Shown: piece after piece, positions 9,385 through 18,346 of the stretch
Layout: every line of letters begins with the position of its first letter
Position numbering within the stretch: position 1 is the first letter of the stretch
Source of the DNA: a virus
Virus record (IMG/VR): IMGVR_UViG_3300009181_000033
Coordinates: 1-64,000 of that record
Strand: one strand, 5' to 3'
Length of the DNA: 64,000 bases
The notes under the pieces: model-generated
What the model was told of the DNA's origin: nothing
Seen by the model: only the letters and a program-made list of their open reading frames with translations
The model's database searches: none
Position numbers and translations under genes: made by a program

Positions 9385-9636
9385 ATGCAAACAAGAATAC
9401 AACCAATTATTTTTTTTAGGCAACAGGCAACTATCCTAAGGGTGGACAGCGTCCAAATTAGGTCTTTGGGTGAAGATGGAAATGCATTTATCTTTTGCTC
9501 ATTATTGAATGACGACGGCGAACCATTACATAACGTCCCTGTGGTGATATCTGGCAGCGATTATTCTGCATGGGGAAGTGACGACAATTATATTTTGCAA
9601 AAAGCGATAGAATCACTGGGTGTTGTTGTCGAGTAA
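9385..9636 (+). CDS. Conserved-looking small hypothetical protein
   Basis: 83 residues starting 2 bases after fcl, so probably the last gene of the sugar operon. The composition is that of a small beta-rich fold (QATILRVDSVQIRSLG, then NVPVVISGSDYSAWG). No signal peptide, membrane segment or catalytic motif is seen. It is not recognised and its function is unknown. Confidence 0.6.
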   Translation: MQTRIQPIIFFRQQATILRVDSVQIRSLGEDGNAFIFCSLLNDDGEPLHNVPVVISGSDYSAWGSDDNYILQKAIESLGVVVE

Positions 9637-9676
9637 TTAATTGAACTTTCTATTTTTTTGATATTATGATTCCGGA

Positions 9677-10495
9677 ATGGAATCAATAGTTAGCAAATAT
9701 GAGACTCTCCCAACAGGAAAGTCTCATATTTCTTTTTCTGAAGTAAAAATGTGGAAAGATTGTTCATATAGACACAGTCTTTTTCATGTAAAAAAAATAG
9801 ATTTTTCAAAACCATCACCCATTTTAGAATATGGAACGGCGGTTCACGCTTCCTGCGAAGATTATCTCCTTACTAGATCGATGAAGCCAGAAATTTGTCA
9901 TGCAGCTTTAGATGCTGCATGGAAAAAACACGAAAAAACAGAAGAGTTCAGCGAACTAGCGTTACAAACGGCAAAGAACAATTCACTTATAGTGCTATCG
10001 GAAGTTCCTGGATTTCTGGATCGTGAATTCCCAGGCTGGGAAGTAGTTGATGCAGAGCATCAATTGTATGAACCCATTGGGAATCATCCGCATGCGTTTA
10101 AGGGATTTATTGATGGAGTGATAAAATGTAAAGGGAAAAAGGGTGAAGACATATATTGGATTTTGGATTGGAAAACCACACAGCGAGGGTGGTTTCGAGA
10201 AAAAAGATCAGACGAAATGACAAAAGCCCAGTTGGCCCTTTATAAAAACTATTGGTGTCAAAAAAATACACATGTGCTGCCCAAAAACGTGAAGTGTGGA
10301 TTTGTGCTTTTGAAGAAAACAGGAAAGGCTGGACAGCATTGTGAATTGTTCTCTGTTCCAATTGGTGATGTTCCAATAAAGAAATCCCTAAAGGTCATAG
10401 GCAATATGTTGACTTCTGTGAAAAAAGGAGTCTCGTTAAAAAACAGGGAATCTTGCACATATTGTGAATACAAAAATACCGAACACTGCACATAA
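9677..10495 (+). CDS. PD-(D/E)XK nuclease, RecB/Cas4-like with cysteine cluster
   Basis: 272 residues. SFSEVKMWKDCSYRH at 19-33, EYGTAVH at 51-57, GFIDGVI with D146, ILDWKTT with D164 and K166, and QLALY at 185-189 match the RecB-type nuclease motifs in order. C29 together with C260, C263 and C271 are placed like the 4Fe-4S ligands of Cas4/AddB nucleases. It is a likely exonuclease for phage recombination or DNA processing. The gene stands alone with a 40-base gap before it. Its first codons overlap a 12-bp hairpin at 9695-9731, which could affect expression. Confidence 0.85.
   Translation: MESIVSKYETLPTGKSHISFSEVKMWKDCSYRHSLFHVKKIDFSKPSPILEYGTAVHASCEDYLLTRSMKPEICHAALDAAWKKHEKTEEFSELALQTAKNNSLIVLSEVPGFLDREFPGWEVVDAEHQLYEPIGNHPHAFKGFIDGVIKCKGKKGEDIYWILDWKTTQRGWFREKRSDEMTKAQLALYKNYWCQKNTHVLPKNVKCGFVLLKKTGKAGQHCELFSVPIGDVPIKKSLKVIGNMLTSVKKGVSLKNRESCTYCEYKNTEHCT
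9695..9731 (+). promoter_or_regulatory. 12-bp perfect hairpin inside the nuclease 5' codons
   Basis: Arms 9695-9706 and 9720-9731 are perfect complements with a 13-base loop, followed by a T-rich stretch (TTCTTTTT). It looks like an intrinsic terminator or attenuator lying 18 bases after the start codon. That would let translation of the leader codons control read-through. Function is inferred. Confidence 0.5.
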
Positions 10496-10541
10496 ATTTT
10501 GTATTTTCTATACAACTTTTCATTTTGAGGTAATATAAGCG

Positions 10542-11795
10542 ATGATGAATAAAAAAACTATTCTTTTGTTGTCGGATCATCCACTTTCAACTTCAGGAGT
10601 AGGGACTCAAGCCAGATGGTTAATATCTGGTTTGGTTGATACTGGGAAATATAGTTTTAGGTGCTTTGGTGGTGCGATAAGGCATGACAATTATGACACC
10701 GTAGCTGTTAATCCTGATTTCATAATCAAGCCAACTAATGGCTTTGGTGATAAGACCCTACTAAGAAAAACACTCGCGCAATTGCGACCAGATGCACTGA
10801 TGTTATTTACCGATCCAAGATTTTTTATTTGGGCTTGGGAAATGGAAGAAGAGATACATCAAATTTGTCCAATAACCTATTGGCACCTTTGGGACAATGG
10901 ACCGTGGCCGGAGTTCAATAGGGCACTGTATGAATCAACCGATTTGTTGAATTGCATCAACTATCCAACATATCAAATGTTGAAAGAAAGATTCCCAGAA
11001 AAGACGAACTATATACCCCACGCTGTACCAGAAGAACTTTATCACCCATTGCCCAAAGAAGATTGCCAGAAATTCAAAGTGGCCCTCTTGGGCAATGAAA
11101 GGGCTGATCATTTCACAGCGCTTTTTGTCTCGAGAAATGCGAGAAGAAAAATGCCGAGTGACATACTGGTCTCATGGAAGATGTTTGTAGATGAGCTTAA
11201 GCAAAAATACGGACACTCCAAGGCGACACTCATATTACACGCCGATCCATTAGATCAAGAAGGTGCGAATCTTTATAGTGTAATAGACACACTGGGTATC
11301 AAGGAACATGTCGTCTTCTCGAAAGAGAGAGTGGGATTTGGGGAGATGAAATCCCTTTATAATCTTTGTGACACCATTGTCAACAGAAGCTGCAATGAAG
11401 GATTTGGTCTCCCAACACTTGAGGCAACTATGTGCGGAAAGCCAATCATTGTAATAAAGACAGGTGGCCTAACAAGACAAGTAGAAGATCCAGACACAGG
11501 AGAACAATACGGCATTGGAATGGATCCGGACGTAAGAACGCTTGTGGGCAATCAAATGGTTCCTTACATATACGAGGACTATGTCTCTCATGAGACATTA
11601 AAAAATTCATTTATGAAAATGTACGAAATGGGACCTGAAAAAAGGGAAGCCCTCGGCCTCAAGGCGATGAATAGGGCAAGAAAAGAGTATGGTTTGAAAA
11701 ATGTAATTTCTGAGTGGGATAGGACATTGACAAATACAATCGACAATTGGAAAGAGAATGGTCGCAACAAGAGATGGGGGGTTTCTGAGCTATGA
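10542..11795 (+). CDS. GT-B glycosyltransferase (GT4-like)
   Basis: 417 residues. The N-terminal Rossmann half begins ILLLSDHPLSTSGVGTQAR. The C-terminal half has VFSKERVGFGEMKSLYNLCD, then SCNEGFGLPTLEATMCGKPII, the E-x7-E donor-binding motif of GT4/GT1 enzymes. It would use an NDP-sugar donor. The stop overlaps the next start as ATGA, and the next gene is a second enzyme of the same fold. A purine-rich GAGG lies upstream of the tandem ATGATG start. Confidence 0.85.
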   Translation: MMNKKTILLLSDHPLSTSGVGTQARWLISGLVDTGKYSFRCFGGAIRHDNYDTVAVNPDFIIKPTNGFGDKTLLRKTLAQLRPDALMLFTDPRFFIWAWEMEEEIHQICPITYWHLWDNGPWPEFNRALYESTDLLNCINYPTYQMLKERFPEKTNYIPHAVPEELYHPLPKEDCQKFKVALLGNERADHFTALFVSRNARRKMPSDILVSWKMFVDELKQKYGHSKATLILHADPLDQEGANLYSVIDTLGIKEHVVFSKERVGFGEMKSLYNLCDTIVNRSCNEGFGLPTLEATMCGKPIIVIKTGGLTRQVEDPDTGEQYGIGMDPDVRTLVGNQMVPYIYEDYVSHETLKNSFMKMYEMGPEKREALGLKAMNRARKEYGLKNVISEWDRTLTNTIDNWKENGRNKRWGVSEL

Positions 11796-12997
11796 TTGAT
11801 CCTACAGATCTTTTTAATACATCAGTGAAAAAAAAGAAAGTTTTACTCAGAGCTCCGGTTTTGACGCAATCCGGTTATGGAGTGCATGCAAGACAGATTG
11901 CCAAGTGGCTATTGTCAAGAAATGATATAGATCTTTCAATTCAGGCATTGCCTTGGGGCGACACTCCTTGGTTAATAGACAGTGATATAGATGGTGGTTT
12001 GATCGGAAAAATAATGGAAAAGACGACCGATCCATCTAATCAAAAGTATGATGTTTCAGTGCAATTGCAGCTGCCTAATGAGTGGGATCACAAATTGGCG
12101 GTGCAAAATATTGGCGTAACTGCAGGTGTAGAAACAGACGTTTGCAATCCAGCATGGATACAGCACTGCAACAACATGTCTGCCGTGATTGTTCCATCAA
12201 CACATTCCGAAAAGTGTTTAAAAAATTCTGGGCATGTAAAGTCTGAAATGCATGTGATACCTGAGTCTTTTTCGGATGCAATCATCAAGGAAGAAAAGAC
12301 AAGCGTTGATTCAATGGAATTCTCCACAAATTTTAATTTTTTATTTGTGGGACAAATAACAGGAAATAACCCAGAGAATGATAGAAAAAATTTCTTCTAT
12401 ACCATCAAATGGTTTTGTGAAACATTTTCTGAGGACAAAGATGTAGGACTGGTCATAAAAACAAATGCCGGTAGAAACACAAAACTAGACCAAAAGGCAG
12501 TTCATCAAATGCTGAATGGTCTTTTGTCGGAAGTTAGAAAGAAAAACTTGCCTAAAATACACTTTATCCATGGTGACATGAGCGATAGTGAGATGGCTTC
12601 TTTATATAAACATCCACAAATAAAAGCACTTGTTAATTTAACAAGAGGAGAAGGGTATGGCCTTCCAATATTGGAGGCCGCGGCCTCAGGTCTTCCGATA
12701 TTGGCAACTGCTTGGTCAGGTCACATGGATTTTCTTTCTCACGGAAAATTTTTAGAGGTAGCTTACAAACTTGACAAAGTGCACCCTTCAAGAATTGACG
12801 AAAATATTTTTATGAAAAATGCCAAATGGGCATATGCCGATGAGGATGATTTCAAGAAAAAAGCCTTAAAATTCCGAAACAATTCCACAATTCCAACAGA
12901 GTGGGCAAAGGACCTTAAGGAAAAAATAAGAGAAAAGTACAATTTGAAAAATGTTATACAGGAATACAATGATAAATTAGGGAAATATTTTTCATGA
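11792..12997 (+). CDS. GT-B glycosyltransferase (GT4-like), second copy
   Basis: 401 residues. It starts VLLRAPVLTQSGYGVHAR, which parallels the STSGVGTQAR of the preceding gene, and has TRGEGYGLPILEAAASGLPI near residue 285, the donor-binding motif. The FVGQITGNNPENDRKN segment marks the start of the C-terminal Rossmann domain. The two genes are probably old paralogues acting in sequence on the same glycan. ATGA overlaps on both sides indicate translational coupling. Confidence 0.85.
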   Translation: MIDPTDLFNTSVKKKKVLLRAPVLTQSGYGVHARQIAKWLLSRNDIDLSIQALPWGDTPWLIDSDIDGGLIGKIMEKTTDPSNQKYDVSVQLQLPNEWDHKLAVQNIGVTAGVETDVCNPAWIQHCNNMSAVIVPSTHSEKCLKNSGHVKSEMHVIPESFSDAIIKEEKTSVDSMEFSTNFNFLFVGQITGNNPENDRKNFFYTIKWFCETFSEDKDVGLVIKTNAGRNTKLDQKAVHQMLNGLLSEVRKKNLPKIHFIHGDMSDSEMASLYKHPQIKALVNLTRGEGYGLPILEAAASGLPILATAWSGHMDFLSHGKFLEVAYKLDKVHPSRIDENIFMKNAKWAYADEDDFKKKALKFRNNSTIPTEWAKDLKEKIREKYNLKNVIQEYNDKLGKYFS

Positions 12998-13305
12998 TTT
13001 TTTTATGTCTAGCGATGTCTTCTTTGCTTTTAACGCTGCTCATAGTCAGCGTTAAAAAAAACTTCCAATTGATTAATCAATTGGAAGATGTTTCAAATCA
13101 AGTCGAAGAATCGCTAGACATTTTGGATTCTTACTACCAAAAAATAGACCTAAAGTCAAAAACTGAAATTTGGTCTGATGAACCAATTGTCAAGGACTTA
13201 ATTGAAGACATTAAGGGATGTAAAAATGCCGTCTTATTGGTTGCCAATAAGGTATATTCTCCCCTGGAACAGAATGATGAAAATGATGAAGGAAGCAAAA
13301 ATTGA
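12994..13305 (+). CDS. Small membrane-anchored hypothetical protein
   Basis: 103 residues. Residues 2-20 are a hydrophobic segment (FLCLAMSSLLLTLLIVSV), followed by charged, helix-rich sequence likely to form a coiled coil. It is probably a single-pass membrane protein with a cytoplasmic tail. It overlaps the glycosyltransferase before it and the sigma-like gene after it by 4 bases each. Function unknown. Confidence 0.6.
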   Translation: MIFLCLAMSSLLLTLLIVSVKKNFQLINQLEDVSNQVEESLDILDSYYQKIDLKSKTEIWSDEPIVKDLIEDIKGCKNAVLLVANKVYSPLEQNDENDEGSKN

Positions 13306-14117
13306 AACAGAGAAGAAGCACCAAAAAAGGAGCAAGCGACATTGCTGAAGTCGAATTAGAAATAGAGAATGCCAGCATTCTCGTTGACCTATCGATAATA
13401 GAAAAAATCAGTCCCTTAGGCGAAAAATCACCAAAGCCAAACCCCAAATTATATTTTAATTCGGACACACAAGACGCAATAGTCTCTTTTCAAACTGAAA
13501 AAAATAAAAAAATTAGAGACTCAATCTACGTCAATGACATACTCCCTGCATTCGAAAAATTGGTTGAAAATTTAATCAATATACACAAGTTCACTGGCAT
13601 TTTTGACTCTTATGAAGACTTAAAGAATGACTGCGTTAATTTTTTGTTTGAAACGATACACAAATTTGATGCCGCCCGAGGAACTAACGCATTTTCTTAC
13701 TTCAATGTCGTTGCCAAAAATTGGTTGATTATAAAAACCAAACAAAAGACCCAAAAGATAAAAAGAAACATTAGCGTCGATGATCCAAGCGGATTGACAG
13801 CTTATGAATCAATGGTTATTGATGAACACAATTCCGTCCCTTCACAGGACGTGGTTTTTGAACAGAGTTTTTTCACAGAAGAAACACTGAATTTGCTTCA
13901 TGAAATAAGGTCAAGAACACGCTCAGAGAACGAATTGATGTGCATAAATTCCATAATCACTATATTTGAAAATATAGAAGAAATCGATTTATTGAATAAA
14001 GGTGCCGTTTTGCTGTACATGAGGGAGTTATCAGGTTTGACGCCCAAGCAGTTAACAACAACGATGCAGTCAATAAAAAAACACTATAAAAAAATAAGGG
14101 TTGATTTAAAGAAGTGA
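13302..14117 (+). CDS. Late-transcription sigma factor-like protein (gp55-like, sigma region 2)
   Basis: 271 residues from a TTG at 13302 that overlaps the previous stop as TTGA and is preceded by AAGGAAG. Residues about 100-150 read YEDLKNDCVNFLFETIHKFD, then ARGTNAFSYFNVVAKNWLI. This is sigma-70 region 2: a core-binding helix, then the aromatic DNA-melting helix (family: DLIQEG..LLKAIEKFD..RGxxFSTYA..WI). No region 4 is evident, as in T4 gp55, which directs late transcription. It lies directly upstream of the virion structural genes. A second sigma gene is at 41656-42468. Confidence 0.65.
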   Translation: MKQRRSTKKGASDIAEVELEIENASILVDLSIIEKISPLGEKSPKPNPKLYFNSDTQDAIVSFQTEKNKKIRDSIYVNDILPAFEKLVENLINIHKFTGIFDSYEDLKNDCVNFLFETIHKFDAARGTNAFSYFNVVAKNWLIIKTKQKTQKIKRNISVDDPSGLTAYESMVIDEHNSVPSQDVVFEQSFFTEETLNLLHEIRSRTRSENELMCINSIITIFENIEEIDLLNKGAVLLYMRELSGLTPKQLTTTMQSIKKHYKKIRVDLKK

Positions 14118-14132
14118 ATCGATATTTTTAAC

Positions 14133-14498
14133 ATGACGACGCACAAAAAAACAGAAATCATTATTGAGCAAAAAATAAAAGATTTTTCAGACCTGCTGAG
14201 CCAAATAAGTGATGTTTCCGATAAAAAGAAAAAACTTTGGAAGGAAATATATGAAAATGCTGTAGCAGATAGGCAAAATGCTTATGTGCTCTTCACAACA
14301 CTTGTCGACATAGTGGAAGACAAAAGCACCGAGCATGCAATACACGGAAAGACCATCTCTACTTACATAGAGAGAATGAGTAAGGCGAATGATCAGCTAA
14401 TAAGACTAGCGGAGCTTATAGCAAAATCAGAAACCAAAGAAGAAAACATAGACGCAGAGGAAATGTTTAAGAAAATAGGCGAAAAGTGTAATGGCTGA
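14133..14498 (+). CDS. Small helical protein downstream of the late sigma gene
   Basis: 121 residues, charged and helical throughout (KKKKLWKEIYENAVADRQNAY, STEHAIHGKTISTYIERM). No catalytic or membrane feature is seen. It lies between the sigma-like gene and the baseplate block and overlaps the hub gene by 8 bases. The size and position would suit a transcription accessory protein such as a gp33 counterpart or a small virion assembly protein, but this is a guess. Confidence 0.6.
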   Translation: MTTHKKTEIIIEQKIKDFSDLLSQISDVSDKKKKLWKEIYENAVADRQNAYVLFTTLVDIVEDKSTEHAIHGKTISTYIERMSKANDQLIRLAELIAKSETKEENIDAEEMFKKIGEKCNG

Positions 14499-15996
14499 TG
14501 TATTTGATCCAGTTTCTTTTGCGGAAGGCAACTCAGGCAAGAAAAATACTCTTGCAGCGACTATACCTACCACAAATAGCCAATTTTCTAAAATGATAGT
14601 TTTGGACGTGGTGTCTGATCCTGGAGTGGCAACCGATGAAAAGGTCGAATATTGGAAAAGTGTTCTAGGCGTCACCAACATTAAGTACGCAAAAGTTTTA
14701 CCAAGAAATACAATAATAGCCATATCGATAGGAAGAGGTCACGAACCAATGTTCGTTTTTCCATTTTTTCCATCACATCTCGCAATGCCCTCCAAGCCAG
14801 GCGAAACGGTTTGGGTTCTTTTAGAAGACCCTAATTCTCCCCTAACAGGAATGGTCTACTGGGTGTCAAAAGTTAATATGCCACACTATGTTGACGATGT
14901 CAATATTCAACACAACCCAAGAATTTCTGAAATTTCATTTTTTCCTGGATTGATAGAAACGGCAAAAGAAGAAATAAAGACATACTATGAACTAAGGAAT
15001 GGCCCAATAAGAACTGACGAGAATGACATAAGAGGAACTTCAGTCGACGACTGTTATCTTGTCTTGAAAAGCAGGCCCAAAGAAGACATATTCGAAGATT
15101 TATTAATGAAATCAGACTCTGGAAAAATGTCAAATTGGGAATCCGTTCCTAGGTTTAAAAAGAGACCTGGAGATGTTGCAATAGAAGGTTCGAATAATTC
15201 ATTAATAGTGCTCGGAACTGATAGAGCTGGACCCATTTCAGGGTACGAACAATTTACAGTCGGTGAAGGCAATGAAAAAAATGATTACGGGCCAGTGCCA
15301 ATACCTTCTGCTTCCGATTTAGCAGGGTTTGCTGGATCTATAGATTTAGTGGCGGGAAGAGGCCAAACACAAGCAACAGGTGGGAAAACGGTTGATACAA
15401 CGAGCATCATCGATGCCGGCCCAAATAAATCAGGCACTTCATTTAAAAAAGAAATTGGCAAATCAGAAAATGAACTCGAGTCTCAAGAGGGAGATCCGGA
15501 TTTAAAAAACGACAGCAGTAGAGTTAGAATCTCCCAGAGAACTATGACAGATACAAATTTTAACCTGTCATCATTCAATTCAAAAGAATTTACAATAAGT
15601 GACACATCGACAGGTGATGCCGCTGTTGTAATAAAAACAGACAAGATGAGAATTGTGGCAAGGTCAGATGTAGAAATTTTAGTTACCAATTTTTCACCAA
15701 TGAACGATGCACGAGATCCGACAAAGCCACCAACAAAAAATGAAAAAGATACGACGGATGATTGGGCAGCCATAGTAATAAGAGCCAATGGCGACATAAT
15801 TTTTAGGCCATCAAAATTAGGGTACATTAAATTAGGCAGCGACAAAGCAAATAAAGCCATCATGTGTGCCGACCTGCCAGCCGAGCAAAATCAAGGCACC
15901 ATTACTTCTTCCCCTATATTTTCAACAGGGAATGATTTGGTTTGCACTAGCCAAAGTGGCCAAGGGACATTTGCAAAAAAAGTTTTAGTTGATTAG
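14491..15996 (+). CDS. Baseplate hub/spike protein with gp5-like OB-fold
   Basis: 501 residues. Residues about 75-130 (FVFPFFPSHLAMPSKPGETV, then GMVYWVSKV) look like the OB-fold that starts the T4 gp5 tail spike and related hub proteins. The last part has the G/S/T/N-rich, beta-strand sequence expected for a spike shaft (IVIRANGDIIFRPS, YIKLGSDKANKAIM). No lysozyme domain is present between them. The peptidoglycan-cutting role may instead be in the next gene. It is the first gene of the tail block. Confidence 0.65.
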   Translation: MADVFDPVSFAEGNSGKKNTLAATIPTTNSQFSKMIVLDVVSDPGVATDEKVEYWKSVLGVTNIKYAKVLPRNTIIAISIGRGHEPMFVFPFFPSHLAMPSKPGETVWVLLEDPNSPLTGMVYWVSKVNMPHYVDDVNIQHNPRISEISFFPGLIETAKEEIKTYYELRNGPIRTDENDIRGTSVDDCYLVLKSRPKEDIFEDLLMKSDSGKMSNWESVPRFKKRPGDVAIEGSNNSLIVLGTDRAGPISGYEQFTVGEGNEKNDYGPVPIPSASDLAGFAGSIDLVAGRGQTQATGGKTVDTTSIIDAGPNKSGTSFKKEIGKSENELESQEGDPDLKNDSSRVRISQRTMTDTNFNLSSFNSKEFTISDTSTGDAAVVIKTDKMRIVARSDVEILVTNFSPMNDARDPTKPPTKNEKDTTDDWAAIVIRANGDIIFRPSKLGYIKLGSDKANKAIMCADLPAEQNQGTITSSPIFSTGNDLVCTSQSGQGTFAKKVLVD

Positions 15997-16004
15997 GAGA
16001 AATT

Positions 16005-17834
16005 ATGCCTGGGGCTCAAGAGAATTTTGGCACACTAAAAAAAGACGAAAATGGAGAATTGCAAGTCACTGATGAGGCAAGGACAAAATATATAAAAATC
16101 TGGAAGGAATTGGCCGCACAAGGGAGCGAAACATCGCAACCCTTGAATTTCATTCCAGAATTAGAAAATAGGGAAAAATTCGGAGATTGGCATAAAAAAT
16201 GGATCGATGGTCCATACAAAGACATGCTCATTGCCTTAAATCTAGAACCTCAATTTTTGTTGCCTGTTTTTGATCCCACGGGCGTGGCAGCAAAATTAGG
16301 AATGGAAGTTCCTGATTTGGACATGTTAACCATCGTAGGCTCATTTGCAATGCCGCCAGTGGCCACCCCTGCAATGTTGAATATAGGTCCGACTGATATA
16401 CCTAGTTTTTTACCTAAACTGTTAGGACTAGTTGTTCCTTCACCGCTCCCAGTTCCAAATGTAAAATTTCCTGAAATTCCAAGTATTTACGTTGGTCCCC
16501 TTGAGCTCCCCGGCGCGCTTAACTTTCCTAGCAATTGGTCTTTTAGGTTTACGACGATGACTAATTTGCCGACTATGTTTTCTGGATTATTGGGAGACTT
16601 GGTCGATCTTGGGTTTTGGGCATCTTTTACTCCTTTTAAATTGGTGGATCTGACAACAAAGGCCGTATCTGCCGTTTTTCCAAAACCACAAACAAGCAAT
16701 CCATCAACATTTAATGTTAATGTGGCCACGTTGTCTAAAATGTCAGGAGAGGCCGTCGCGCCAGCAATTACAAGTGTTATGGTTGGAGGCGCAGGTCTAA
16801 ATCAACAAATGGGGAAGCAATTGGAATACATCAGCGGGTCACAAGCAACTACACCAACAGACACAAAGGCATTGTTAAATAACCTCACAAGGGTAAAAGA
16901 CCAACCGGGTCTGAAGGTGTATTTCAAGCACAGGGAAATTTCGTATGCAGATCAATACACGGTAGACTTGTTAGCGGCAGTCACAGCGCACATGCAATCA
17001 GACACCAGCTACAGAAAAAGTCCTAATGAGACGCCCATAACGTTGGAGGTTGGCAACATCACTGGATGGGATAGAACAAACAATTGGTCAGATACACACG
17101 GAGGTTCTTCATTTGACTTTGCCTATCCAATGAGGGACGAATCAGGAAACTGGATGTCAGGAATGAATTTAGATCATCCTGTCACAAAAGAACTTAGTCT
17201 CGGAGAAAAAGGAGAGACTCCATATAAATGTGTAAATGGCTCTGCCGAAGATCCCTGGAGATTGTCAAATGGTGCACTGGCACATGATTTTCCAGCTCTT
17301 TATGAAATAGCTAGATATATTTTTTGGGATTGGCAAACAAAACTAGTTGAAGAAGACAGGATCGCCTCTTGGCCACCCAAGGGAAGTCTCACTCCTCCAC
17401 TTAAAACAATTTTGATAGGTAGAAAAATTTATAAGAAATTTTTGGATTGGGTCGGCGTGAATAAAAAATCACTGAAGCAACCAGATTACAACAATTTCAA
17501 TCGGAAATATCGAAATTCGGCAACTTACATGTTCCAACCATATGGCCAAGGTTCCCCAAATGAATTCGAACCAGATCCAGCCGATCCAACAAAACGTAGA
17601 CGAGTTGGTTTCGGAGAATCAGGCCACGAGGACCACTTACACTTCACCATTGTTCGAACATCAACGATCTTATCTGGCGAATCAGGGTACGATGCGAACA
17701 AAATTATATACAAAGTTGCAGGAGGAACCACCGACCACATAAAAAAAACGACTGAGGCCAATTATTTCAGGTGGCAAGTTGTGGAAAAAGATGATCCATT
17801 AAACAAGGGTGCAAAAATAAAATGCAGGTACTGA
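16005..17834 (+). CDS. Tail-associated peptidase-like protein (LAS/M15-M74 type)
   Basis: 609 residues, with an AGGAG ribosome site before the ATG. The first 300 residues are proline-rich and structural. The C-terminal third has WSDTHGGSSFDF (H365, D371) and GHEDHLHF (H541, H544, H546), the H...D...HxH zinc site of LAS murein peptidases such as MepA and VanX. The spacing of H365 to D371 is one residue shorter than usual. It probably digests peptidoglycan during injection, acting with the spike protein before it and the gp25-like gene after it. Confidence 0.65.
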   Translation: MPGAQENFGTLKKDENGELQVTDEARTKYIKIWKELAAQGSETSQPLNFIPELENREKFGDWHKKWIDGPYKDMLIALNLEPQFLLPVFDPTGVAAKLGMEVPDLDMLTIVGSFAMPPVATPAMLNIGPTDIPSFLPKLLGLVVPSPLPVPNVKFPEIPSIYVGPLELPGALNFPSNWSFRFTTMTNLPTMFSGLLGDLVDLGFWASFTPFKLVDLTTKAVSAVFPKPQTSNPSTFNVNVATLSKMSGEAVAPAITSVMVGGAGLNQQMGKQLEYISGSQATTPTDTKALLNNLTRVKDQPGLKVYFKHREISYADQYTVDLLAAVTAHMQSDTSYRKSPNETPITLEVGNITGWDRTNNWSDTHGGSSFDFAYPMRDESGNWMSGMNLDHPVTKELSLGEKGETPYKCVNGSAEDPWRLSNGALAHDFPALYEIARYIFWDWQTKLVEEDRIASWPPKGSLTPPLKTILIGRKIYKKFLDWVGVNKKSLKQPDYNNFNRKYRNSATYMFQPYGQGSPNEFEPDPADPTKRRRVGFGESGHEDHLHFTIVRTSTILSGESGYDANKIIYKVAGGTTDHIKKTTEANYFRWQVVEKDDPLNKGAKIKCRY

Positions 17835-17859
17835 CTCTATGATTGGCCATAATTAAAAC

Positions 17860-18327
17860 ATGGCTTCCTACAGTTTTAAGAGCGCAGGAAAAACTCAAGA
17901 ACAATCTGTGATTGAGCAAATAACGAAAACGCAATTTCCATTCGGGATAAAAACTCCGGTGACAATTGGCGACAATGGTTCCATCTTTGCCATGAACTAT
18001 AAGCTGGAAAATCAACTTGCCGATAATCTTAAAAATCTATTGTTGACAAACCATGGTGAAAGATTGGGCTTTTATTATTTTGGTGCGAACCTGAAGCCAA
18101 TAACCACTGAGCTGTCGTCCCAAGAAAACTTTGACAATGAAGCAATTGCAAGAATAAAGAAGGCAGTTGATGTTTGGATGCCATATATTGATTTGGAAGA
18201 TTTCTCTTCCTCAGTCGATAGGAATGAAAATAAAAATACGGCAATCATAAAGATAACGATTTCTTATAACATACCTTCTATTCAAGTGAAAAATAAAAGA
18301 CTACAGGTAGTCTTGTATGCAATTTAA
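17860..18327 (+). CDS. gp25: Baseplate wedge protein, gp25-like
   Basis: 155 residues (T4 gp25 has 132). The core LENQLADNLKNLLLTNHGERLGFYYFGANL is the conserved gp25/gpW-like segment in which the ERLG arginine region marks the family. It forms the core of the baseplate wedge with gp6. Position directly before the gp6-like gene matches the T4-type order. Confidence 0.9.
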   Translation: MASYSFKSAGKTQEQSVIEQITKTQFPFGIKTPVTIGDNGSIFAMNYKLENQLADNLKNLLLTNHGERLGFYYFGANLKPITTELSSQENFDNEAIARIKKAVDVWMPYIDLEDFSSSVDRNENKNTAIIKITISYNIPSIQVKNKRLQVVLYAI

Positions 18328-18346
18328 CCTCAAAGGATAATGTGAA

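Noticed and set aside
15483-15863. 126-residue minus frame within the hub gene
   Set aside because: Shadow of the well-supported plus-strand structural gene; no start signal.
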